From: Bacteroidota bacterium | GTDB lineage: Bacteria; Bacteroidota; Ignavibacteria; Tepidaquicellales; Tepidaquicellaceae | DNA length: 64,000 nt | Assembly (NCBI GenBank): GCA_018266845.1 | Contig: JAFDZO010000002.1 | Location: 1 to 64,000 of the forward strand | Direction of reading: 5' to 3' | Shown: one piece after another, positions 43,375 to 52,767 of the stretch | How positions within the stretch are numbered: the stretch's first letter is position 1 | How the letters are laid out: each line of letters opens with the position of its first letter | Made by a program: the position numbers and the translations under genes | Notes under the pieces: model-generated | Databases searched by the model: none | Told to the model about the DNA's origin: nothing | Seen by the model: only the letters and a program-made list of their open reading frames with translations

Positions 43375-44637
43375 ATGAATTACTCTACCAATAAAAATTT
43401 TGCAATTGAGCAAGACTTAAACGACACGCTAAAAGGCTATCGCGATAAATTTTTCATTCCGAAAAATAAAGAAGGCAAAGAGCAGATTTATTTCTGTGGC
43501 AACTCGCTGGGACTTCAGCCCAAAACAGTCCGTGCTTATGTTGAGCAGGAACTGAAGGACTGGGAGCTTATGGGAATCGAAGGAGTTACCCATGCAAGAA
43601 ATCCTTGGCTGCCTTATCATGAGTTTCTCACAAAGCAGGCTGCGCATTTAGTAGGGGCTAAGGAAAGCGAAGTTGTGAATATGAACACGCTTTCAGTTAA
43701 TCTCCACTTGATGATGGTTTCATTTTACAGACCAACTGCTGAACGGAACAAAATTTTTATCGAAGGAACGGCATTTCCGTCAGACCAGTACGCAGTTAAA
43801 TCTCAATTAAGGTTTCATGGATACGATGAAAATTCGCTCATTGAAATCTTTCCTAAGCAGGGAGATACCTATATAAAAACTGAGGACATTCTTAGTATTA
43901 TAGAGAACGAAGGGGGTAAAATTGCTTTAATAATGTTTGCCGGAGTAAATTATTACACGGGGCAATTATTTGACCTTCAAAAGATTACTGAAGCCGGGCA
44001 TAAAAAAGGCTGCTTGGTCGGATTTGACTTAGCCCACGCTGCGGGGAACATTGATGTTCAGCTTCATGACTGGAACATTGACTTCGCAGTCTGGTGCAAT
44101 TACAAATATGTTAACGGCGGTCCCGGAGCTATTGCCGGAGCGTTTGTTCACGAAAGGCATCACGCTGATAAAAACATTCCGCGCTTTGAAGGCTGGTGGG
44201 GCAATGACAAGCAGACCCGGTTTTTAATGCGTCCCGATTTCGTTCCGATTCCCACCGTCGAAAGCTGGCAGCTTAGCAATCCGCCGATTTTACAGCTTGC
44301 TTCTTTAAAAGCGTCGCTTGATATTTTTGAAGAAGCCGGGATAAAGAATCTCAGGGCAAAGAGTAAAACTCTTACCGGTTACCTTGAATACCTCATCAGA
44401 GAAAACGGGCTGCTCGACAAACTGGAAATCCTCACTCCCTCCGACCCGGAGCAAAGAGGCTGCCAATTATCGCTCAGATTTTTGCGCAATGGCAGGGAGG
44501 TCTTTAACAAGCTCATCGCAAGCGATGTGATTTGCGACTGGCGCGAGCCGGATGTAATCCGCATTGCTCCTACTCCACTATATAACAGGTTTGAAGAAGT
44601 TTGGGAGTTTATTGAGATAGTAAAGAGCGTAATTTGA
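43375..44637 (+). CDS. kynU: Kynureninase
   Basis: A 420-aa PLP-dependent kynureninase, which cleaves kynurenine to anthranilate and alanine (or 3-hydroxykynurenine to 3-hydroxyanthranilate). Family features are YFCGNSLGLQPK near the N terminus, NMNTLSVNLHLMM, the SDQYAVKSQL loop, GFDLAHAAGNI with the PLP-binding aspartate, and the Schiff-base lysine in CNYKYVNGGPGA. The C terminus has IRIAPTPLYN. No other tryptophan-catabolism or NAD genes are adjacent; it stands alone between spacers. Confidence 0.95.
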   Translation: MNYSTNKNFAIEQDLNDTLKGYRDKFFIPKNKEGKEQIYFCGNSLGLQPKTVRAYVEQELKDWELMGIEGVTHARNPWLPYHEFLTKQAAHLVGAKESEVVNMNTLSVNLHLMMVSFYRPTAERNKIFIEGTAFPSDQYAVKSQLRFHGYDENSLIEIFPKQGDTYIKTEDILSIIENEGGKIALIMFAGVNYYTGQLFDLQKITEAGHKKGCLVGFDLAHAAGNIDVQLHDWNIDFAVWCNYKYVNGGPGAIAGAFVHERHHADKNIPRFEGWWGNDKQTRFLMRPDFVPIPTVESWQLSNPPILQLASLKASLDIFEEAGIKNLRAKSKTLTGYLEYLIRENGLLDKLEILTPSDPEQRGCQLSLRFLRNGREVFNKLIASDVICDWREPDVIRIAPTPLYNRFEEVWEFIEIVKSVI

Positions 44638-44933
44638 AGTATTTGAGGTGAAAAAAACCGATTTTTAAGGGGCTTAAATCTTGTAAAAACATATATCAAA
44701 ACTTACGCCCCCTCGTAAGTTTTTCCTTAAAGTATTGTTTAAACAATTCTGAATATTTTGAGAATTTTGTTAAATCTCAAGTATTAAAAAAGAACCTCCA
44801 TAATTTAATAATTAGCAGACACTTTTCAAATACAATGCTGCCTATTACTATATATAGGTAAATTTTTTCGAAATTTACTTGACAGGAAATTTATATTATG
44901 TGGATTGAAATGCAGAGGGGACAAAGATAAAGG

Positions 44934-45488
44934 TATGAAAGAAGTATGGCTTTGATAAGTTTAGCCCTGATGGGCTTCATTGAGTTCTTTTGAACCCCCA
45001 CCCTAAAGGGTGGGGTTACTTTCATTTCATCTTATAATGTGGAATTATTTTTTCTTCCCCTAAAGGGTGGTTAGGATTTTATGAATAATAAAATTGAGTT
45101 AAGATTTTTTTCCATTCCAAAGCAGCAGTTTGGAAAGGATAATTTTGAAAAGTTTTAAAGAAGAGTATAATGAATTTATGAAAGAAGTATGGCTTTGATA
45201 AGTTTAGCCCTGAAGGGCTTCATTGAGTTTTTTTGTAACCCCACCCTAAAGGGTGGGGTTACTGTTTCGCCGTCAAACGGAGTTTGACTTTATATTTCCG
45301 TCCCAAACGGGGTTTGGGACGGAGAACTAAAAACGACTTTTCGCGCAATCTCTAAAGGGTGGGGTTACTTTCATTTCATCTTATAATGTGGAATTATTTT
45401 TCTTTCCCTAAAGGGTGGGGTTACTGCTATATGAGCCGTCAAACGGAGTTTAGCTTTACATGTATTTCCCAAGCCGGAGCTTGGGAAA
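44934..45488. repeat. Intergenic repeat block of duplicated segments and hairpins
   Basis: Segments 44934-45020 and 45178-45263 are near-identical: ATGAAAGAAGTATGGC, a GCCC-TGAT/TGAA-GGGC hairpin, then CCCCACCC-TAAA-GGGTGGGG. The sequence TTACTTTCATTTCATCTTAT occurs at both about 45016 and 45364, with CTAAAGGGTGG repeated after each. Further hairpins are GTCAAAC/GTTTGAC (45272-45288), CCGTCCCAAAC/GTTTGGGACGG (45298-45322), TTCCAAA/TTTGGAA (45115-45135) and TTTCCCAAGC/GCTTGGGAAA (45465-45488). No gene is seen in the 880-bp spacer 44638-45517; its first ~290 bp are featureless AT-rich sequence. Confidence 0.75.
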
Positions 45489-45517
45489 CAGCAGATATTA
45501 GAATAGTAAAAATTACT

Positions 45518-46915
45518 TCACAACCTCTTCAGCTCATAACCATCTTTGCTATCCTTCACTTCGTAACCCATTTCTTTTATTTTATTTCTTAGCTCATCTG
45601 ATAGCGCAAAGTTCTTATCCTTCTTTGCCTGCATTCTCTGCCCGGCTAAAGATTTTACTTCACCGGGAATATCATCCGCAGCCTCTGCTTTTTCAATTTT
45701 ATCAAGCTGCAAGCCGAAGACTTTATCAAAATCATAAGCAAGCTCTAATCTCTGATTCGCGGAAAGTGTATCATCTTTTAACATTGTCCATAGCACTGCA
45801 AGCGCTTCAGTTATTCCTAAGTCATTATTAATTTTCTCTAAAAATTTTTCCTTATAGTTGTTCGGAGTATCAGTCAGATTTTCATTTGCAGCTTTTTCTT
45901 TTAAAGATAAAATTCTTTCTTTCAGTTTTTCATAGGCATTCTTCGCGCCCTGCAAACCTTCTTCGCTGAAATTAAGTTTTTTTCTGTAATGAGCATTGAG
46001 CAAAAAATATCTGTAGTGCATCGGTTCAAAACCTTCTTCTTTCAGCCGAGCTATTGTTAGCGTTCCTCCTTTTGACTTTGACATCTTTTCATCACCCATT
46101 AAAAGAAACTCGCCATGCACCCAGTAGTTAACGAATTTTTCTCCGTTAGCTGCTTCTGACTGCGCAATTTCGTTTGTATGGTGAACGGGAATATGGTCAA
46201 CTCCTCCGCAATGAATATCGAAATGATTTCCAAGCAATTTTTTGCTCATGGCAGAGCACTCAAGATGCCAGCCCGGAAAACCTTTTCCCCATGGTGAATC
46301 CCATTCCATCTGCCGTTTTTCATTTTTGGGAGAAAATTTCCAGACGGAAAAATCCGTAGGATTTTTTTTCTCCTCGGAAAACTCAACTCGTTCGCCTGCT
46401 CTTAATCCTTCTATATCAAGCCGCGCCATTTTTCCGTAATCGGGAAACTTGGATGTATCGTAATAAACTCCGTCAGATGTTACATAAGTAAATCCTTTTG
46501 CTTCGAGTTCCTTCACCATTTCTATCTGCTCCTGAATGTATTCAGTGGCTTTCGGAAAAGTATTTGGAGGAATAATATTGAGAAGCTCCATATCCTTCAT
46601 AAAAATGTCTGTAAAAAATTTTGAAACTTCCCAGACAGTTTTTCCTTCTTCGGCTGCTTTCTTTTCCATTTTATCATCGCCTGAATCTTCATCCGAAGTT
46701 AAGTGCCCTACATCGGTAATATTCATAACGTGAGTTACATCATAGCCGTTGTATTGTAAAACTCTTTTTAAAATATCTTCAAAAAAGAATGAACGAAAAT
46801 TTCCTATATGCTGATAGCCGTAAACAGTAGGACCGCAGCAATACATTTTCACTTTGCCATTTTCTATAGGAACAAATTCTTCTACTGATCTTGAAGCTGT
46901 ATTGTATAGTTTCAC
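45518..46915 (-). CDS. cysS: Cysteinyl-tRNA synthetase
   Basis: A 465-aa class I aminoacyl-tRNA synthetase for cysteine. The zinc-binding and substrate site starts MYCCGPTVYGYQHIGNFRSF, containing the HIGN signature; zinc ligands continue with LECSAMSK and HCGGVDHIPVHHTNEIAQ; the KMSKS loop is GDEKMSKSKGG. The C-terminal helical and anticodon-binding part extends to the usual length, ending in VKDSKDGYELKRL. It lies alone between repeat-rich spacers on both sides. Confidence 0.98.
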   Translation of the reverse strand: MKLYNTASRSVEEFVPIENGKVKMYCCGPTVYGYQHIGNFRSFFFEDILKRVLQYNGYDVTHVMNITDVGHLTSDEDSGDDKMEKKAAEEGKTVWEVSKFFTDIFMKDMELLNIIPPNTFPKATEYIQEQIEMVKELEAKGFTYVTSDGVYYDTSKFPDYGKMARLDIEGLRAGERVEFSEEKKNPTDFSVWKFSPKNEKRQMEWDSPWGKGFPGWHLECSAMSKKLLGNHFDIHCGGVDHIPVHHTNEIAQSEAANGEKFVNYWVHGEFLLMGDEKMSKSKGGTLTIARLKEEGFEPMHYRYFLLNAHYRKKLNFSEEGLQGAKNAYEKLKERILSLKEKAANENLTDTPNNYKEKFLEKINNDLGITEALAVLWTMLKDDTLSANQRLELAYDFDKVFGLQLDKIEKAEAADDIPGEVKSLAGQRMQAKKDKNFALSDELRNKIKEMGYEVKDSKDGYELKRL

Positions 46916-47052
46916 AAATTCTGCCTTTCGTTATTATTGCCTAAATTTAAAAATGAGTTTAAAAAAATGTAAGTCGAATTAAAAATCATAAAAAAGGGGA
47001 GAAGATTCATTAAAAGTAGATGAGGTAGTATTGTAAATTGTGTAAGCAAACA

Positions 47053-47836
47053 AATTCCGGCAATCATTTATGGAGACGCAAAGTATTGCGTCTCTACGTT
47101 TTGTTAATGCCTTAAACTTCTTCCCAATTTTTCTTTAAAAACTAATTCCGGCAATCATTTATAGAGACGCAAAGTATTGCGTCTCTACGTTTTGCTGATG
47201 CCTTAACCTTCTTTCCTGTTTTTCTTTTAAAACAAATTCCGGCAGTCGTTTGTAGAGCGGGAAGTATTGCGTCTCTACGTTTTGTTGATGTCTTAACCTT
47301 CTTTCCTGTTTTTCTTTAAAAACAAATTCCGGCAATCATTTGTAGAGACGCAAAGTATTGTGTCTCTACGTTTTGTTAATGCCTTAAACTTCTTCCCAAT
47401 TTTTCTTTAAAAACTAATTCCGGCAATCATTTATAGAGACGCAAAGTATTGCGTCTCTACGTTTTGCTGATGCCTTAACCTTCTTTCCTGTTTTTCTTTT
47501 AAAACAAATTCCGGCAGTCGTTTGTAGAGGGGGAAGTATTGCGTCTCTACGTTTTGCTGATGCCTTAAACTTCTTCCCAATTTTTCTTTAAAAACTAATT
47601 CCGGCAATCATTTATAGAGACGCAAAGTATTGCGTCTCTACGTTTTGCTGATGCCTTAACCTTCTTTCCTGTTTTTCTTTAAAAACAAATTCCGGCAGTC
47701 GTTTGTAGAGACGCAAAGTATTGTGTCTCTTCGTTTTGCTGATGCCTTAAACTTCTTTCCTGTTTTTCTTTTAAAGCCAATTCCGGCAGTCATTTATGGA
47801 GACGCAAAGTATTGCGTCTCTACGATTTGCAAATGC
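47053..47836. repeat. Nine-copy ~91-bp tandem repeat with internal hairpin
   Basis: The start AATTCCGGCA recurs at 47053, 47144, 47235, 47325, 47416, 47507, 47597, 47688 and 47779, giving a period of 90-91 bp; the ninth unit is truncated. Each unit contains AGAGACGC-AAAGTATT-GCGTCTCT, a hairpin, and then a T/C-rich linker of two types (TTCTTCCCAATTTTT or TTCTTTCCTGTTTTT). In units 3 and 6 the left arm is altered and the hairpin lost. No ORF or CRISPR-type unique spacers are visible. Confidence 0.92.
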
Positions 47837-48179
47837 GCTTTGAACTCCTCTCTAAGTTTAAGGGAGAGAGCTTGAATTTAATTTTCATGATTTTCACACA
47901 GTCTCTACTTCTAAGAGATGAATACAAAAGAATTTTTTGAAAATGAACAGCAGCGGAATTTGTTTCCGAGTCTGGAAATGCAAACAATCCTCAAAATCTT
48001 TCCAACTAGTTTTATCAAAACACAGCGCACGGGGTGTTTCATTGTAATTCATTTTAAAAACAATGATTTGGAGCGGCGCAAGTAAGAAAACTAAAAAAAT
48101 TTCTTAAACATTTAAAAAAAACTTTCTTTGATAACGCGCGGATTTGTAAATAATTTGCAGTATAATTTTTAAACTCGAT
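47837..48179. other. Spacer before the 1528-aa protein, no gene seen
   Basis: AT-rich sequence without a plausible gene; the CTCTCT/AGGGAGAG hairpin near 47850-47868 is the only structure noticed. The last ~100 bases presumably carry the promoter of the large secreted protein gene. Confidence 0.5.
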
Positions 48180-51100
48180 ATGAATTTACATAAGAATCTT
48201 ATAAAATTTCTTCTCAGAAAATTATTAATCTTCTCCCTGATAGTAATTTTCATCGCATTATTTTTTAACATTTCTTTCTCCCAGACGCTAAATGATTACA
48301 AAGCCATTGCTTCAGGAAATTGGGGAACTGCGGCAAACTGGCAGAGATACAACGGGTCTTCGTGGGTAGCAGCGGGAACTTCCCCTTCCAATACATCTGA
48401 GACTGTAACAATTTCTTTTGGAACAACAATTACTTTGGATGTTAATCTCTCTCTTGACCAGCTTGTGATTAACGGCACATTGTCTTTAAATGCCGGGGAC
48501 TCTCTAAACATTGTTAACGGCAGCGGCACAGACCTCACTCTTACGGGAATAATTAACGGAGCGGGAAATATTTTTGTAAACAGCGGAGCTTTGGTTGACA
48601 TGCAGAGCGGAACTCTGACAGGAGCAGGTATAATGACTGTAAGCTCCGGCGGCACATTCAGTATTTCCAACTCGACTGTTACTATAGACAGAGTGTTAAA
48701 CAATAACGGAACAGTGAACTGGAATTCGGGCACTATCAGCGGGTCTGGAACGTTCAACAACAATAATATTTTTAATAACCAGACTGTCTTTGGAAGCTCA
48801 TTCAATAATACTTTTAACAACTACTCAACCTTTACAAAAAATTCTAACAATCAGAATATTTTTTTCGGTGTTTTCAATAATACGGGAACTGTAAATATTC
48901 AGCAGGGAAATATTACGCTGGGAATTCAATCAGGTACACACTCAATAGGAGGAGCGTTTAACGTTTCTTCAGGAGCGATTTTACAGCTGGGGCAGAATTC
49001 GTTTACAAATTTTAATGTCAGCGCTTCTGTTGCGGGAGCGGGAACAATAGTGTGTTACTCGACTGCGGCAGTAAATTTTTTAAGCTCGTGCATATACAAT
49101 GTAACAGGAACAACTACTGCGCAATTAGGCACTATGAATTTCAACGCAGGAATGACACTTACCAATGCGGGGAATATTTCTCCGGCAGGCGGAACAATTG
49201 TTTTTCCTGCGGGCTTGACAGTAAACGGTTATGGTTCATCTTTAAACATTACTGCCGGAGGAACGTTTAGCGCAAATTGCGGAAAGACTTTCAGCTTTCA
49301 AAAAGTGTTTGTGCTCGGCTACATTAACGGGTCGGATAGCATTATTGTAACTGATTCCTTAAGCCTTTCCTCCGGTTCACTTACCGGAACCGGCGCGATT
49401 ACTCTGAACTCAGGAGGAGTTGCTGCAATTTTTAATAACGGCTGCACGTTTGATAAATCTTTCTTCAATAACGGAACAGTAAACTGGACTGCATCAAGCA
49501 TTTTCGGTTCGGGCGTTGTTTACAATAATTCTGTTATTAACATTTCAGGAACTGCTTTAACGTGCTATCCGCAAATCATTAATCAAAATACAATAAATAA
49601 ATCTTCCAATACGGCAAGCGTATTTCCGGGCGGGTTTACGAACGGCTCTTCCGCAGTAATAAATATAACTGCCGGTTCGATTATGTCATCGGCGAACACA
49701 AACACTTATTCAATTGCAGGGACGGTTAATATAGCATCCGGCACATATCTTCAGTTGGGAAATTCTTCTACGGCGACTTATAATGTATCGGGAACTATTG
49801 CAGGCGCGGGAAGCTTTTACTGCCACACCGCAAACGTGAATCTTAATTCGGGATGTAATTATAACATCACCGGTACTACAGGAACGTATTCGGGAAATAT
49901 GAATTTTAACTCCGTAGTAACTTTGACTAATATAGGGACTATTACCTCCGTAAACGGAACGCTGAATTTGCAGCCCGGGCTATTCGTGCCTGCATATGGA
50001 ACTTCACTCTCGGCTACGGGAGGAGCGGTAATAAATTTTAATACAGGGCAGAAGTTTCAATTCGCCTCTATTAATTTGAACGGCACAATTGCAGGCAGCG
50101 ATACTATCGTACTCTCGGGAAATATGACATTTTCGGGAGCGACACTTTCCGGTTCGGGACCATTTAATATGCTGAGCGGTTCCGTGATGGATATAGTGAA
50201 TAATGCCGTTACAGTAAATAAAACGATTAACAACAGCGGAACTATAAACTGGATGCAGACGGGTATTAACGGTTCGGGAGTTATCAACAACAATAATGTT
50301 TTTAATATTTCGACTAATGCTAATTACGGGTGCTATACTTTGGTGAATAACAATTCGGTGATAAATAAGGGGACAAATTCTTCGCCGGTGCTTTTAGGCG
50401 GATGCAATAATTCGGGAACAGTAAATGTTACTTCAGGCAGTCTGATTATAACTCCCACAACGGGAACGTTCACAAGCAGCGGCACATTTAATGTAAGCGC
50501 ATCATGCGGATTAACGATGGGGCAGGTTTCGGGCACTGCATCGCATAATGTTAACGGAACGGTTGCAGGCGCGGGTTCAGTAACGTTAAGCGCGCAGACT
50601 GTTACTTTCGGCGCGGCTTCGGTTTACAATGTTTCGGGAAGCACCATTGCAAGTTTAGGTACCGTGAATTTGAATTCTGCCATGACCTTAACCAACATGG
50701 GAAGCCTGACAGTTTCGGGAGCAACAGTGAACTTTCCGGCAGGGCTTACCATAGGAGCAATCGGCAGCACTTTAACATTTTCATCGGGCACGATTAACTT
50801 TAATACGGGAAGAAGCAAAACGTTTAATCAAATTGACTTAGGCGGCACGTTTGCAGGAACTGATACCGTGTTTGTAAATACCACTCTCAATTGGAATGCG
50901 AATGGCTTTAACAATACGGGAGTTTTGAAGTCAGGCGGTACAGCTATAATTAACAACAATACAGTAAACGTAAGCGGCACATTCATAAATAACGGAACTG
51001 TGAACTGGACGATTTTACAAATATCAGGCGCAGGCAGTTTTTACAATAATAACATTTTTAATATCAATACTACATCGGCTTATACCTTATCTCCAAATCT

Positions 51101-52766
51101 CATTAACAACGGGACGATAAATAAAAACACGGCGAACATAAATGCTTTTGCAGGAACGTTTACCAACAATGGATTTTTAAATATCAACTCAGGCGGTATC
51201 AGCGCAGGCAACGGAACGAACTTGAATCCTGCATCTATCACGCTGTCTAACAATACTACCTTTGCAGTTAACAACGGCACATTTGTTACAACGGGTTTAA
51301 TGACTATCCCTCCAAACAGCTTTATAAACGGGAATGGCGTTTTCACTTACAATGCAGCTAACTTAGTAAACGACGGGACGATTTCTGTATCAACATTTCA
51401 GTTTGATTCTGTTACAAATATTTCAGGCAGCGGGGCGCTGAACGTAGTGAATTGTAATTTTCTCAACGGGTGTGTTTGTACGCTTACTTCCAACCATCAG
51501 TTTAAAAATATTAACATTAACAGCGGAGGAAGTTTTAATCTTAACGGGCTAAAGGCAAGCTTTAACGGCACGGGAACTACTATTATAACTAACGGCACTT
51601 TCAATACAAACAACAGCACAATAGAATACAACGCTACAAGCCAGCAGACAATATCTACTGCAAACATTTCTTATAAAAATCTTTTGATAAATAATACAGC
51701 AGGGTGCATACTGACTAATCTTTTGAATGTAAATGACACATTAAATGTACAAACAGGATTTTTAAATCTTAATCAGAATAATATCGTGCTCAGCAGCGTT
51801 GGCTTCCTGCGGGAAAATCCCGGCTGCACAGTGAGAGGGGTGAACGGAACAATTTCTACCACGCGCAATCTGGACTCATTAAGCGCAGTTGATGTGGCAG
51901 GGCTTGGAGCAGCTATTACTACAAGTAAAGTTTTAGGCGCTGCTACAATCAGCAGGGGACACGGCACATATACAATTAACGGAAGCTCAAGCGTTTCGCG
52001 ATACTATAATATTTCAACGGCTAATAATACTAATCTTAGTGCAACGCTGAGATTTCACTATGACAATTCGGAGCTTAACGGCTTGAACGAAAATCTCACC
52101 GCGCTTTTCAGGTCAACCAATGCGGGCGCTAACTGGTTTATTGCAGGAGGAACGAAAGATACCGCTAATAATAATATTACATTGCAGGGAGTAAACTCGT
52201 TCTCGTATTGGACAGTGGGGAGCAATCCTCTTGCTGTATCAATTAACTTTACGGCGATTATAGACGGCTTGTACAATACCGGCACGGGTATGCTAAATAA
52301 AAAGGACACAGTTACGGCTTACTTGCGAAACTCGTTCGCTCCCTATTCAATAATTGATTCGGCAAAATTTTTAATAGACTCGGTTACATTTTCCGGTTTG
52401 GCGTATTTTAATAATACTCCTTCGGGCGCTTATTATTATTCGCTGAAGTATAAGAATTCGATAGAAACATGGAGCAAGGCGGGGGGAGAAACTTACACTG
52501 CCGGAAGCTCAATGTCTTACGATTTTACTTCTGCACAATCCCAATCATACGGAAACAGCACTGTACTTAAAAATGGAAAGTACTGTATGGTCAGCGGTGA
52601 TATTAATCAGGACGGATTTGTAAACGGAAATGATTTCACTGCCTTCTCGCAGCAGTTCGGGCAGACAGGAGTTTTAACCGCTGACCTGAACGGTGATAAC
52701 GTAGTGAACGGAAATGATTTCACAACATTTTCAGCGAGCTTCGGAAAACAAAGCTCGCATCCGTAA
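48180..52766 (+). CDS. Giant secreted repeat protein (beta-helix-like) with dockerin-like C terminus
   Basis: A 1528-aa exported protein. An N-terminal signal/anchor (LLRKLLIFSLIVIFIALFF) ends near FSQ. Most of the protein is Asn/Gly/Ser/Thr-rich short beta-strands, with four super-repeats whose marker (N-N-x-G-T-V/I-N-W, as in NNNGTVNWNSGTI) is encoded at 48714, 49479, 50244 and 51000, i.e. 255, 255 and 252 residues apart. Such sequence suggests a right-handed beta-helix surface protein. The last ~140 residues contain a beta-sandwich-like module and, at 1472-1528, two dockerin-like loops (DINQDGFVNGNDF and DLNGDNVVNGNDF). It has no T9SS domain. The stop is 1 bp from the convergent neighbour's stop. 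Confidence 0.88.
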   Translation: MNLHKNLIKFLLRKLLIFSLIVIFIALFFNISFSQTLNDYKAIASGNWGTAANWQRYNGSSWVAAGTSPSNTSETVTISFGTTITLDVNLSLDQLVINGTLSLNAGDSLNIVNGSGTDLTLTGIINGAGNIFVNSGALVDMQSGTLTGAGIMTVSSGGTFSISNSTVTIDRVLNNNGTVNWNSGTISGSGTFNNNNIFNNQTVFGSSFNNTFNNYSTFTKNSNNQNIFFGVFNNTGTVNIQQGNITLGIQSGTHSIGGAFNVSSGAILQLGQNSFTNFNVSASVAGAGTIVCYSTAAVNFLSSCIYNVTGTTTAQLGTMNFNAGMTLTNAGNISPAGGTIVFPAGLTVNGYGSSLNITAGGTFSANCGKTFSFQKVFVLGYINGSDSIIVTDSLSLSSGSLTGTGAITLNSGGVAAIFNNGCTFDKSFFNNGTVNWTASSIFGSGVVYNNSVINISGTALTCYPQIINQNTINKSSNTASVFPGGFTNGSSAVINITAGSIMSSANTNTYSIAGTVNIASGTYLQLGNSSTATYNVSGTIAGAGSFYCHTANVNLNSGCNYNITGTTGTYSGNMNFNSVVTLTNIGTITSVNGTLNLQPGLFVPAYGTSLSATGGAVINFNTGQKFQFASINLNGTIAGSDTIVLSGNMTFSGATLSGSGPFNMLSGSVMDIVNNAVTVNKTINNSGTINWMQTGINGSGVINNNNVFNISTNANYGCYTLVNNNSVINKGTNSSPVLLGGCNNSGTVNVTSGSLIITPTTGTFTSSGTFNVSASCGLTMGQVSGTASHNVNGTVAGAGSVTLSAQTVTFGAASVYNVSGSTIASLGTVNLNSAMTLTNMGSLTVSGATVNFPAGLTIGAIGSTLTFSSGTINFNTGRSKTFNQIDLGGTFAGTDTVFVNTTLNWNANGFNNTGVLKSGGTAIINNNTVNVSGTFINNGTVNWTILQISGAGSFYNNNIFNINTTSAYTLSPNLINNGTINKNTANINAFAGTFTNNGFLNINSGGISAGNGTNLNPASITLSNNTTFAVNNGTFVTTGLMTIPPNSFINGNGVFTYNAANLVNDGTISVSTFQFDSVTNISGSGALNVVNCNFLNGCVCTLTSNHQFKNININSGGSFNLNGLKASFNGTGTTIITNGTFNTNNSTIEYNATSQQTISTANISYKNLLINNTAGCILTNLLNVNDTLNVQTGFLNLNQNNIVLSSVGFLRENPGCTVRGVNGTISTTRNLDSLSAVDVAGLGAAITTSKVLGAATISRGHGTYTINGSSSVSRYYNISTANNTNLSATLRFHYDNSELNGLNENLTALFRSTNAGANWFIAGGTKDTANNNITLQGVNSFSYWTVGSNPLAVSINFTAIIDGLYNTGTGMLNKKDTVTAYLRNSFAPYSIIDSAKFLIDSVTFSGLAYFNNTPSGAYYYSLKYKNSIETWSKAGGETYTAGSSMSYDFTSAQSQSYGNSTVLKNGKYCMVSGDINQDGFVNGNDFTAFSQQFGQTGVLTADLNGDNVVNGNDFTTFSASFGKQSSHP

Positions 52767-52767
52767 A

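Noticed and set aside
44934-45430. Transposase remnant in the repeat block
   Set aside because: No frame in the block shows transposase-like motifs; only short non-coding repeats are visible.
45359-45592. A 77-aa plus-strand frame over the hairpins before cysS
   Set aside because: It is built from the repeated sequence and runs antisense into the end of cysS.
47053-47836. The tandem array considered as a CRISPR array
   Set aside because: The whole 91-bp unit repeats, including what would be the spacer, and no cas genes are near.
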